Positions 54,208-62,550 of a stretch of DNA of 64,000 nucleotides are shown here, piece by piece. The translations under genes and the position numbers were made by a program. The notes under the pieces were generated by a model, which saw only the letters and a program-made list of their open reading frames with translations, did no database searches and was not told the DNA's origin. This DNA comes from an uncultured Oscillospiraceae bacterium. GTDB taxonomy: Bacteria > Bacillota > Clostridia > Oscillospirales > Oscillospiraceae. Each line of letters begins with the position of its first letter. The first letter of the stretch is position 1. The DNA is taken from positions 62,001 through 126,000 of the forward strand of contig CATLAL010000002.1 of assembly GCA_949878425.1 (NCBI GenBank), given 5' to 3'.

Positions 54208-54280
54208 CGGGGTTGGGCTCCGCCCAACTCCGCCAGGGCTCTGCCCTGGACCTGCGGCCTTTGTAAAGGCCGGCGAAACT
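54208..54280. repeat. Triple-hairpin intergenic repeat between purC and purF
   Basis: GTTGGGCTCCGCCCAAC (54212-54228), CCAGGGCTCTGCCCTGG (54233-54249) and GGCCTTTGTAAAGGCC (54256-54271) follow one another. The first motif recurs on the minus strand near 23505-23530. No T-run, so probably an mRNA-stability or processing element rather than a terminator. Confidence 0.6.
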
Positions 54281-54321
54281 TTTACTTGCGCTACGCGCCT
54301 ATTGATAAGGAGGCATAACCA

Positions 54322-55743
54322 TTGGGCGGATTTTTCGGAGCAGTCTCCAAGCGTGACTGCGTGCTCGACATCTTTTTCGGCGTGGACTACCACTCCCACC
54401 TGGGCACCCGCCGGGGGGGCATGGTGGTCTATGACCAGAAGGACGGCTTTCAGCGCCAGATCCACAACATTGAGAACACCCCCTTCCGGACCAAGTTTGA
54501 GAAGGATATCTCCAAGTTCCACGGCGCCAGCGGCATGGGCTGCATCAGCGACACGGACCCCCAGCCCCTGCTGGTGCGCTCCCACCTGGGCCTCTTCGCC
54601 ATCACTACGGTGGGCATCATCAATAACGCCGATGAGCTGGTCTCCCGGTATTTTGAGCGCCAGGGCAGCCAGTTTATGGCCATGAGCTCCGGCGCGGTGA
54701 ACGCCACCGAGCTCACCGCCGCCCTCATCAACCAGAAGGGCTCCCTGGTGGAGGGCATCCGCTACGCCCAGGAGGCCATCGACGGCTCCGCCACCATCCT
54801 GGTTTTGACCGCTGACGGCATTCTCGCCGCCCGGGACGCTCTGGGCCGCCTGCCGGTACTCATCGGGAAAAATGAGGACGGGTGCTGCGTGTCCTTCGAG
54901 TCCTTTGCCTACCACAAGCTGGGCTATGCCGACGCCTATGAGCTGGGCCCCCGGGAGATCGTCCGGGTGACGGCGGAGGGGTGGGAGACCCTCTCCCCAC
55001 CGGGGGAGAAAATGCGCATCTGCGCCTTCCTCTGGACCTACTACGGCTACCCCAACTCCAACTACGAGGGGGTCAACGTGGAGGTGATGCGCTACCGCAA
55101 CGGGGAGATCATGGCCCGGGACGAGATCGCCCGGGGCCAGCTGCCCAAGGTGGACTACGTGGCCGGTGTCCCGGACTCCGGCGTGCCCCACGCCATCGGC
55201 TTCGCCAACCGGAGCGGAAAGTCCTTCGCCCGGCCGTTTATCAAGTACACCCCCACCTGGCCCCGGTCCTTCATGCCGTCCAACCAGAACGTGCGCAACC
55301 AGGTGGCCAAGATGAAGCAGATCCCCGTCCCGGAGCTCATCGAGGGGAAGAAGCTGCTCTTTGTGGACGACTCCATCGTCCGGGGCACCCAGCTGCGGGA
55401 GACCATCGAGTTCCTCTACGGCTGCGGCGCGGAGGAGGTCCATATGCGCTCCGCCTGCCCCCCCATCATGTACGGCTGTAAGTACCTCAACTTCTCCCGC
55501 AGCAACTCCGCTATGGAGCTTCTGGCCCGCTCCACCATCCAGAAGCTGGAGGGCGACGACGGCCAGCAGCACCTGGATGAGTACGCCGATTGCTCTACCC
55601 AGCGGGGACAGTGCCTGCTGAAAACCATCTGTGAGAGTATGGGCTTCTCCTCCTTGGGCTACCAGTCCCTGGAGGGCCTCCTGGAGGCCATCGGCATCGA
55701 CCGCGAGAAGATCTGCACCTACTGCTGGACCGGCAAGGAGTAA
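54322..55743 (+). CDS. purF: Amidophosphoribosyltransferase homolog lacking the glutaminase cysteine
   Basis: 473 residues from TTG 54322; AGGAGG is eight bases upstream and an in-frame TAA at 54316 rules out a longer start. Mature PurF begins with Cys (CGIFG); here the start reads MGGFFGAVSK, with Gly in its place, and the GxxRY and HNG motifs of the glutaminase domain are also missing. The phosphoribosyltransferase half is intact (LLFVDDSIVRGTQ) and the C-terminal CTYCWTGK pair fits the 4Fe-4S PurF type. It should make phosphoribosylamine only with free or channelled ammonia. Core pur operon position. Confidence 0.88.
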   Translation: MGGFFGAVSKRDCVLDIFFGVDYHSHLGTRRGGMVVYDQKDGFQRQIHNIENTPFRTKFEKDISKFHGASGMGCISDTDPQPLLVRSHLGLFAITTVGIINNADELVSRYFERQGSQFMAMSSGAVNATELTAALINQKGSLVEGIRYAQEAIDGSATILVLTADGILAARDALGRLPVLIGKNEDGCCVSFESFAYHKLGYADAYELGPREIVRVTAEGWETLSPPGEKMRICAFLWTYYGYPNSNYEGVNVEVMRYRNGEIMARDEIARGQLPKVDYVAGVPDSGVPHAIGFANRSGKSFARPFIKYTPTWPRSFMPSNQNVRNQVAKMKQIPVPELIEGKKLLFVDDSIVRGTQLRETIEFLYGCGAEEVHMRSACPPIMYGCKYLNFSRSNSAMELLARSTIQKLEGDDGQQHLDEYADCSTQRGQCLLKTICESMGFSSLGYQSLEGLLEAIGIDREKICTYCWTGKE

Positions 55744-55750
55744 GGCAGGA

Positions 55751-55939
55751 GGCATACATTTTTTTCTTGAAAGAAAAAAGAATCAAAAAAGAACTTTGTT
55801 CGCAAAGCTAACGCTTTGCTCTTGGGCATAGTTTAGAGGGACCTTTCCTCCTTTCACAAAATATAAGCAAAGCGAATGCTTTGCGCCAAAAAGTTTTTCT
55901 TTTTGATACTTTTTCTTTGTTCACAAAGAAAAAGTATGA
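55751..55939. repeat. Family A element, complete inverted pair
   Basis: Left copy 55751-55822 (GGCATACATTTTTTTC, hairpin TTTTTTTCTT/AAGAAAAAA, then GCAAAGCTAACGCTTTGC). Right copy 55866-55939 in reverse orientation (AAGCGAATGCTTTGCGCC, then CTTTGTTCACAAAG and GTATGAC). The termini are inverted, total about 190 bases, like the 175-base pair at 6909-7083. Inserted between purF and purM inside the operon. Confidence 0.8.
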
Positions 55940-55964
55940 CTACCGACGAAGAGGAGCAGGAACC

Positions 55965-57002
55965 ATGAGCGAGAGTTACTCCGCGTCCTACGCGGCGGCG
56001 GGGGTAGACATTGAGGCCGGGTACGAGGGCGTGCGGCTGATGAAGGCGCACGTGGCCCGGACGGTGATAGACGGGGTTGTCAGCGGCATTGGCGGATTTG
56101 GGGGGCTCTTTGCCCCGGATCTGGCGGGCATGGAGGAGCCGGTGCTGGTCAGCGGCACCGACGGCGTGGGCACCAAGATCCGCGTAGCCCAGCTGCTGGA
56201 CAAGCACGACACCATTGGCATTGACTGCGTGGCCATGTGCGTCAACGACATTATCTGCTGTGGGGCGAAGCCCCTGTTCTTCCTGGACTACATCGCCATC
56301 GGCAAGAACGAGCCGGAGAAGGTGGCCTCCATCGTCTCCGGCGTGGCGGAGGGCTGCGTCCAGGCGGGGTGCGCCCTCATCGGCGGCGAGACCGCCGAGC
56401 ACCCGGGCCTCATGGCCCCCCAGGACTACGACCTGGCCGGGTTCTCCGTGGGGATCGTGGATAAAAAGAAGATCATCGACAGCGGCCGGGTGCGCCCGGG
56501 AGACGTCATAGTGTCCCTGGCCTCCAACGGCCTCCACTCCAACGGCTTCTCCCTGGTGCGCAAGGTGCTGGACGTGGAGCGAGCGGACCTGAACGCCGTT
56601 GTGGACGAGCTGGGGCGCTCTATGGGGGAGGAGCTGCTGCGCCCCACCAAAATCTACGTCAAGCCGGTGCTGGCCGCGCTGGAGGCCGCCGAAATCCACG
56701 GCGTCAGCCACATCACCGGCGGCGGCTTTTACGAGAACATCCCCCGGTGCCTCCCGGAGGGCATGACCGCGAAGATCGAGAAATCCGCCCTCCGGATTGA
56801 CCCCGTTTTTCGGATGCTCCAGCGGCTGGGGGACATCCCGGAGCGGGACATGTTCAACACCTTCAATATGGGCACCGGCATGGTGCTCATCGCCGCCAAG
56901 GAGGACGCGGACAAGGCTCTGGAGGCCCTGAGGGCCCATGGGCAGGAGGCTAAGATCATCGGGGAGGCCGTCTCCGGGGAGGAGAAGGTGGTCCTATGCT
57001 GA
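55965..57002 (+). CDS. purM: Phosphoribosylformylglycinamidine cyclo-ligase (AIR synthetase)
   Basis: 345 residues starting MSESYSASYAAAGVDIEAGYEG. VSGTDGVGTKIRVAQLLDKHDTIGIDCVAMCVNDI, GGETAEHPG and HITGGGFYENIPR are PurM signatures. It closes the imidazole ring of FGAM with ATP. GAGGAG before the ATG. An ATG contributed by the repeat (55936) opens a 10-codon frame whose TGA overlaps this start. The gene overlaps purN by seven bases. Confidence 0.97.
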   Translation: MSESYSASYAAAGVDIEAGYEGVRLMKAHVARTVIDGVVSGIGGFGGLFAPDLAGMEEPVLVSGTDGVGTKIRVAQLLDKHDTIGIDCVAMCVNDIICCGAKPLFFLDYIAIGKNEPEKVASIVSGVAEGCVQAGCALIGGETAEHPGLMAPQDYDLAGFSVGIVDKKKIIDSGRVRPGDVIVSLASNGLHSNGFSLVRKVLDVERADLNAVVDELGRSMGEELLRPTKIYVKPVLAALEAAEIHGVSHITGGGFYENIPRCLPEGMTAKIEKSALRIDPVFRMLQRLGDIPERDMFNTFNMGTGMVLIAAKEDADKALEALRAHGQEAKIIGEAVSGEEKVVLC

Positions 57003-57595
57003 CCGCCCGGATCGCCGTGCTGGTCTCCGGCGGCGGCACCAATTTGCAGGCCCTCCTGGACGCCCAGAGCCGCCGGGAGCTCAAAAGCGGCTCCATCGCC
57101 CTGGCGGTGGCCGACCGGGCCGGCATCGGGGCTATCGCCCGGGCGGAGAAGGCCGGTATAGCCTGCCGCACCATCGTGCGGAGAGAGCCGGGCTTTGAGG
57201 AGAAGGTCCTCTCCGCTTTCCGGGAGTGCGGCATCGACATGGCGGTGCTGGCGGGGTTCCTGGGGATTCTCTCGGCGGACTTCATCCGCGCCTTTGGGAG
57301 GCCCATCCTCAACATCCACCCCGCCCTTATCCCCTCCTTCTGCGGGAAGGGGTTCTACGGCCTGGGGGTCCACCGGGCGGCGCTGGACTACGGCGTCAAG
57401 GTCACCGGGGCCACGGTCCACCTGGTCAACGAGGTGCCGGACGGGGGCAAAATCCTCCTGCAAAAGGCGGTGGACGTCCTCCCCGGCGACACGCCGGAGA
57501 TTTTGCAAAAAAGAGTGATGGAACAGGCCGAGTGGGTGATTCTGCCCCAGGCGGCGGAACTGGTTGCCGCACAGATCGTGCGAGAAAAGGAGTAA
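56996..57595 (+). CDS. purN: Phosphoribosylglycinamide formyltransferase
   Basis: 199 residues. IAVLVSGGGTNLQALLDA (phosphate loop), then LAGFLGILSADFIRAFGRPILNIHPALIPSF with the catalytic Asn-His, and DYGVKVTGATVHLVNEVPDGG with the catalytic Asp. It formylates GAR with 10-formyl-THF, the cofactor whose shortage raises ZTP, the riboswitch ligand upstream. Start overlaps purM; purO follows by four bases. Confidence 0.97.
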   Translation: MLTARIAVLVSGGGTNLQALLDAQSRRELKSGSIALAVADRAGIGAIARAEKAGIACRTIVRREPGFEEKVLSAFRECGIDMAVLAGFLGILSADFIRAFGRPILNIHPALIPSFCGKGFYGLGVHRAALDYGVKVTGATVHLVNEVPDGGKILLQKAVDVLPGDTPEILQKRVMEQAEWVILPQAAELVAAQIVREKE

Positions 57596-57599
57596 ACGT

Positions 57600-58316
57600 A
57601 TGAAACAGGACCTGTGCGCCCTCCTGCGGGGCAACAGCTATCCCGGCCGGGGCATCCTGCTGGGCCGGAGCGCCGTAGGCCGGCACGCCGTCATCGCCTA
57701 CTTCATCATGGGCCGCAGTGAAAACAGCCGCAACCGGGTCTTTGAGGAGACGGAGGACGGCATCCGCACCCGGGCCTATGACGAGAGCAGGATGACGGAC
57801 CCCTCCCTCATCATCTACCACCCGGTCCGGCGGCTGGAGAGCGGCCTCACCATTGTCACCAACGGGGACCAGACCGACACCATCCGGGACGCTCTGGCCC
57901 AGGGCCACTGCTACCGCCACGCCCTGAACCAGCGTACCTTTGAGCCCGACGGGCCCAACTGGACGCCCCGCATCTCCGGCGTGGTGAAGCCGGACGGCGG
58001 CTACAGCCTCTCCATCCTCAAGAGCCTGGAGGGGGAACCCTCCTGCTGCTGCCGGTACTTCTTTGAGTACGACGCCCCCCTGGCCGGAACGGGCCACTTC
58101 ATCAGCACCTACCGGGGGGACGGGAACCCGCTGCCCTCCTTCGCCGGGGAGCCCGTTTTCGTAAACATCGCCGCCCCCGACGCCCCCACGTTGGCAAAGG
58201 AGCTCTGGGAGAGCCTGAACGGGGACAACAAGGTCTCCCTGTTCGTGCGGTACATCGACCTGGAGACCGGGGAATTTACATCTGTTCTCCGGAACAAGCA
58301 CGGGGAGGTGGGCTGA
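57600..58316 (+). CDS. purO: IMP cyclohydrolase, PurO type
   Basis: 238 residues. Opens LRGNSYPGRGILLGRSAVGRH, then IAYFIMGRSENSRNRVF and NGDQTDTI, the pattern of the IMP cyclohydrolase family first known from archaea (PurO). It closes FAICAR to IMP. It complements the downstream PurH protein, which has only the AICAR transformylase domain. AAAGGAG before ATG 57600. Tight spacing with purN and purB. Confidence 0.88.
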   Translation: MKQDLCALLRGNSYPGRGILLGRSAVGRHAVIAYFIMGRSENSRNRVFEETEDGIRTRAYDESRMTDPSLIIYHPVRRLESGLTIVTNGDQTDTIRDALAQGHCYRHALNQRTFEPDGPNWTPRISGVVKPDGGYSLSILKSLEGEPSCCCRYFFEYDAPLAGTGHFISTYRGDGNPLPSFAGEPVFVNIAAPDAPTLAKELWESLNGDNKVSLFVRYIDLETGEFTSVLRNKHGEVG

Positions 58317-58320
58317 GGCT

Positions 58321-59757
58321 ATGGAGCGAAACCGGGACGGCTACGTCTCCCCCCTCTCCACCCGCTACGCCAGCCGGGAGATGCAGTACCTCTTCTCCGA
58401 CAACAACAAGTTCCGCACCTGGCGCAGGCTCTGGATCGCCCTGGCCAGGGCGGAGCGGCAGCTGGGCCTGCCCATCACCCAGGAGCAGATTGACCAGCTG
58501 GAGGCCCACAGGGACGACATCAACTACGACGTGGCCGAGGCCCGGGAGAAGCAGGTCCGCCACGACGTGATGAGCCACGTCTACGCCTACGGCCAGCAGT
58601 GCCCGGACGCGGAGGGGATCATCCACCTGGGGGCCACCAGCTGCTACGTGGGGGACAACACGGACCTGCTCATCCTCCGGGACGCCTCCCGGCTGGTGCT
58701 GCGCAAGTGCGCCCAGGTGCTGCGAAACCTCTCCCAATTCGCGAGGCAGTATAAGGGCCTGCCCTGTCTGGCCTACACCCACCTCCAGCCCGCCCAGCTG
58801 ACCACCGTGGGCAAGCGGGCCGCGCTGTGGATGAACGAGCTCATGATGGACATGGAGAACCTGGAGTTCCAGCTGAGCGCCCTCCGCCTTCGGGGGGCCA
58901 AGGGCACCACCGGCACCCAGGCCAGCTTTTTGGAGCTCTTCGAGGGGGACGAGGGGAAGGTTAAGGAGCTGGAGAAGCTGGTGGCGGAGCAGATGGGCTT
59001 CGAAAAATGCGTGGCCGTCTCCGGCCAGACCTACTCCCGGAAGACGGACGCCTACTTCCTCTCCGCCCTCTCCGGCATTGCCCAGTCCGCCTCCAAGTTT
59101 GCCAATGACCTGCGCATCCTCCAGTCCTTCGAGGAGCTGGAGGAGCCCTTTGAGAAGGACCAGATCGGCTCCTCCGCCATGCCCTACAAGCGAAACCCCA
59201 TGCGCAGCGAGCGCATCTGCGCCCTGGCCCGCTATGTGATCCAGGACGCCGCCAACCCCGCCGCCACCGCCGCCTCCCAGTGGTTCGAGCGGACTCTGGA
59301 CGACAGCGCCAACAAGCGCATCGCCGTGGCGGAGGCGTTTCTGGCCACGGACGCCATTCTGGAGCTCTACATCAACATCACCGGCGGCCTGGTGGTCTAC
59401 GACCGGGTGATACGCCGCCGGGTGATGGAGAAGCTGCCCTTTATGGCCACGGAGAACATCATGATGGAGGCGGTGAAGCGGGGCGGGAACCGGCAGAAGC
59501 TCCACGAGGCCCTGCGGGAGCACTCCCACGCCGCCGCCAGAAGCGTCAAGCTGGAGGGCAAAACCAACGACCTCATCGACCGCGTTGTGGCGGATCCGCT
59601 GTTCCCCCTGAGCCGGGAGGAGATCGAGGCCCAGATGGCCCCGGAGCAGTACGTGGGCCGGGCCCCCAGCCAGGTGGAGGAATTCCTGCGAAGCGAGGTT
59701 GGCCCCCTGCTGGCGAGATACCCGGATGAATCGCTCCAAGCGGAGCTGAGTGTGTAA
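58321..59757 (+). CDS. purB: Adenylosuccinate lyase
   Basis: 478 residues. Fumarase-superfamily signature SSAMPYKRNPMRSERI (with the mobile loop serine), THLQPAQLTTVGKRAA and IIHLGATSCYVGDN. It performs two eliminations, SAICAR to AICAR and adenylosuccinate to AMP. The longer Clostridial/eukaryote-like form rather than the 430-residue Bacillus form. Starts four bases after purO. Confidence 0.97.
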   Translation: MERNRDGYVSPLSTRYASREMQYLFSDNNKFRTWRRLWIALARAERQLGLPITQEQIDQLEAHRDDINYDVAEAREKQVRHDVMSHVYAYGQQCPDAEGIIHLGATSCYVGDNTDLLILRDASRLVLRKCAQVLRNLSQFARQYKGLPCLAYTHLQPAQLTTVGKRAALWMNELMMDMENLEFQLSALRLRGAKGTTGTQASFLELFEGDEGKVKELEKLVAEQMGFEKCVAVSGQTYSRKTDAYFLSALSGIAQSASKFANDLRILQSFEELEEPFEKDQIGSSAMPYKRNPMRSERICALARYVIQDAANPAATAASQWFERTLDDSANKRIAVAEAFLATDAILELYINITGGLVVYDRVIRRRVMEKLPFMATENIMMEAVKRGGNRQKLHEALREHSHAAARSVKLEGKTNDLIDRVVADPLFPLSREEIEAQMAPEQYVGRAPSQVEEFLRSEVGPLLARYPDESLQAELSV

Positions 59758-59771
59758 GAAAGGATCGACCC

Positions 59772-60956
59772 ATGAACGAACTGGAATTGAAATACGGCTG
59801 CAACCCCAACCAGAAGCCCGCCCGTATCTTTATGCGGGACGGGGGCGAGCTGCCGGTGAGCGTCCTCAACGGAAAGCCCGGCTACATCAACTTCCTTGAC
59901 GCCCTTAACGCCTGGCAGCTGGTGAAGGAGCTGAAAGAGGCCGTGGGCCTGCCCGCCGCCACCTCCTTCAAGCACGTCTCCCCCACCTCCGCCGCCGTGG
60001 GCCTGCCGCTGAATAAGGCCCTCAAGCAGGCCTGCTTTGTGGACGACATCCCGGACTTGGACGCGAGCCCCCTGGCCTGCGCCTACGCCCGGGCCCGGGG
60101 CACGGACCGGCTGTGCTCCTTCGGCGACTGGGCGGCCCTCAGCGACGTGTGCGACGCCGCCACAGCGCGGCTCATCGCCCGGGAGGTGTCCGACGGCGTC
60201 ATCGCCCCCGGCTACACGGACGAGGCCCTGGCGATCCTGAAAACCAAGCGGAAGGGCGGCTACAACATCGTGGCCATTGACCCGGACTACGTCCCCGCCC
60301 CCCAGGAGACCAAGGACGTCTACGGCGTCACCTTCCAGCAGGGCCGCAACGGGTTCAAAATCGGGCCGGAGCTGCTGGAGCATATCGTCACAGCCAACAA
60401 GGAGCTGCCCGCCGAGGCCCGGCGGGACCTGATCGTGGCCCTCGTCACTTTGAAGTACACCCAGTCCAACTCCGTGTGCTACGCGGTGGACGGCCAGGCC
60501 ATCGGCGTGGGCGCGGGCCAGCAGAGCCGCATCCACTGCACAAGGCTGGCGGGGACCAAGGCGGACACCTGGCACCTGCGCCAGCACCCGAAGGTCCTCT
60601 CCCTGCCCTTCCTCGCCACCCTGGGCCGGCCGGAGCGGGACAACGCGATTGACAGCTACATCAACGGCAACGAGGAGGACGTGTGCGGGGAGAGCATCTG
60701 GCCGAAGTACTTCACCTCCCGGCCCGCGCCCCTGACGGCCCAGGAGGCCCGGGCCTGGCTGGACAACCGGAAGGGCGTGGCCCTGGGCAGCGACGCCTTC
60801 TTCCCCTTCCCGGACAACATCGAGCGGGCCCGCCGCTCCGGCGTGCGCTACATCGCCGAGCCCGGCGGCTCCATCCGGGATGATCTGGTCATTGCCAAGT
60901 GCAATGATTATGATATGGTGATGGCGTTTACAGGAATGCGGCTGTTCCACCACTAA
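59772..60956 (+). CDS. purH: AICAR transformylase without IMP cyclohydrolase domain
   Basis: 394 residues against about 510 for bifunctional PurH. It begins directly at the transformylase domain (LKYGCNPNQKPARIFM). TSFKHVSPTSAAVGLPL and ETKDVYGVTFQQGRNGFKI belong to it, as do KYTQSNSVCYAVDGQAIGVG and QQSRIHCTRLAG with the catalytic His region and SDAFFPFPDNIERAR. The N-terminal MGS-like cyclohydrolase half is absent. It formylates AICAR; ring closure falls to the purO product. Confidence 0.95.
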   Translation: MNELELKYGCNPNQKPARIFMRDGGELPVSVLNGKPGYINFLDALNAWQLVKELKEAVGLPAATSFKHVSPTSAAVGLPLNKALKQACFVDDIPDLDASPLACAYARARGTDRLCSFGDWAALSDVCDAATARLIAREVSDGVIAPGYTDEALAILKTKRKGGYNIVAIDPDYVPAPQETKDVYGVTFQQGRNGFKIGPELLEHIVTANKELPAEARRDLIVALVTLKYTQSNSVCYAVDGQAIGVGAGQQSRIHCTRLAGTKADTWHLRQHPKVLSLPFLATLGRPERDNAIDSYINGNEEDVCGESIWPKYFTSRPAPLTAQEARAWLDNRKGVALGSDAFFPFPDNIERARRSGVRYIAEPGGSIRDDLVIAKCNDYDMVMAFTGMRLFHH

Positions 60957-61240
60957 TAGATTTCTGTCGGGCAAGCCGGGGGGCTGTGGGCCCCGCCGCC
61001 CCGTGGGCCGGCAGGCGAAGCCGGTGGATACCGCTTTATCGGTAGGAAGCGGGTAATTCAGTGGCTTCGCCCGCTGATCTTGAAGGGCACTGCGTGAAAT
61101 CCCCTCGTAAAACAGCAGGGGGTCCCGTGGAGCGCCGCAAAGCGGCGCTTTCGCGCTAAGGCCGCCGCAGGCGGCCAGGGGGGGGGCGCTTAGCCCCCCG
61201 GAGCTATCGAATAGACAGGCACTTGCGGCGCACCTGTAGG
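60957..61240. repeat. Hairpin-rich gap with family B end, purH-purD
   Basis: 316 bases without a gene inside the operon. Hairpins include GCGCCGCAAAGCGGCGC, GGCCGCCGCAGGCGGCC and GGGGGGCGCTTAGCCCCCC. The right end, on the minus strand, is TGCCTGTCTATTCGATAGCT, the family B terminus. Confidence 0.6.
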
Positions 61241-61272
61241 CAGCAGAGCAACGAAGGTAACGGAGGTAAAAG

Positions 61273-62550
61273 ATGAAAATTCTTGTGGTTGGCGGCGGAG
61301 GCCGCGAACACGCCATCATTCAGAAGCTGCGGGAGGACCCCCGGGCGGAGGTAATCTACGCCCTGCCGGGCAACGGCGGCATCGCCCGCCACGCCCTCTG
61401 CGTGGACATCGCCGCTGCCGACATCCCGGCCATCGTGTCCTTTGCCAAGGCCAACGCAGTCGACTTCGCGGTGGTGGCCCCGGACGACCCCCTGGTGCTG
61501 GGGGCGGCGGACGCCCTGCGTCAGGCGGGCGTGCCCTGCTTCGGCCCGGGGAAGGACGCCGCCGCCATCGAGGGCAGCAAGGTCTTTGCCAAGAACCTGA
61601 TGAAGAAGTACGGCATTCCCACCGCCGCCTACGAGGCGTTCCAGGACCTGGAGGAGGCCCTGGCCTACGTGGAGCGCTGTCCCCTGCCGGCGGTGGTGAA
61701 GGCCGACGGCCTGGCCCTGGGCAAGGGTGTGCTCATCTGCGAAACCCGGGAGGCCGCCCGGGAGGCGGTGCGCTCCATGATGGAGGACCGGGTCTTTGGC
61801 GAGAGCGGGGCCCGGGTAGTGATCGAGGAATTCCTCACCGGCCCGGAGGTGTCCGTGCTGTCCTTCACCGACGGGGAGACCCTGGCGCCCATGGTGTCCT
61901 CCATGGACCACAAGCGGGCCCTGGACGGCGACGAGGGCCTCAACACCGGCGGCATGGGGACCGTGGCCCCCAACCCCTGCTACACCCCGGAGGTCGCCGC
62001 GGAGTGCATGGAGAAAATCTTCCTGCCCACCGTCCGGGCCATGAAGGCGGAGGGCAGGCCCTTCCAGGGCTGTCTGTACTTCGGCCTGATGCTGACAGCC
62101 GACGGGCCCAAGGTGATCGAGTACAACTGCCGCTTCGGCGACCCGGAGACCCAGGTGGTGCTGCCCCTGCTGGAGGGGAGCCTGCTGGAGATTCTGCTGG
62201 CGGTGTCCCAGGGCCGGCTGGCGGAAACCCAGGTGCGCTTCAGTGAAAAATCCGCCTGCTGCGTCATCCTGGCCTCCCGGGGCTACCCCCAGAAGTATGA
62301 CAAGGGATTTCCCATTACCCTGCCTGGGACGGAGGCGGATGAGCGCGTCTACATCGCCGGAGCGGTGGAGAAGGACGGGAAGCTGCTGACCAGCGGCGGC
62401 CGGGTCCTTGGCGCCGTGGCGGTGGCGGGGGACCTGCCCCGGGCCATTGAGCGGGCCTACGCCCTGGCGGACCGGATTCACTTTGAGAACGCCTTCTGCC
62501 GCCGGGACATCGGTAAGCGGGCGCTGGAGGCGCTGGAGGGGAAGAACTGA
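61273..62550 (+). CDS. purD: Phosphoribosylamine-glycine ligase
   Basis: 425 residues. KILVVGGGGREHAIIQKL at the start, ATP-grasp core with VVKADGLALGKGV and EEFLTGPEVSVLSFTDG, GMGTVAPNP and EYNCRFGDPETQVVLP. It joins phosphoribosylamine and glycine. GGAGGT before the ATG. It ends one base into purL (TGATG). It uses the product of the unusual PurF. Confidence 0.97.
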   Translation: MKILVVGGGGREHAIIQKLREDPRAEVIYALPGNGGIARHALCVDIAAADIPAIVSFAKANAVDFAVVAPDDPLVLGAADALRQAGVPCFGPGKDAAAIEGSKVFAKNLMKKYGIPTAAYEAFQDLEEALAYVERCPLPAVVKADGLALGKGVLICETREAAREAVRSMMEDRVFGESGARVVIEEFLTGPEVSVLSFTDGETLAPMVSSMDHKRALDGDEGLNTGGMGTVAPNPCYTPEVAAECMEKIFLPTVRAMKAEGRPFQGCLYFGLMLTADGPKVIEYNCRFGDPETQVVLPLLEGSLLEILLAVSQGRLAETQVRFSEKSACCVILASRGYPQKYDKGFPITLPGTEADERVYIAGAVEKDGKLLTSGGRVLGAVAVAGDLPRAIERAYALADRIHFENAFCRRDIGKRALEALEGKN

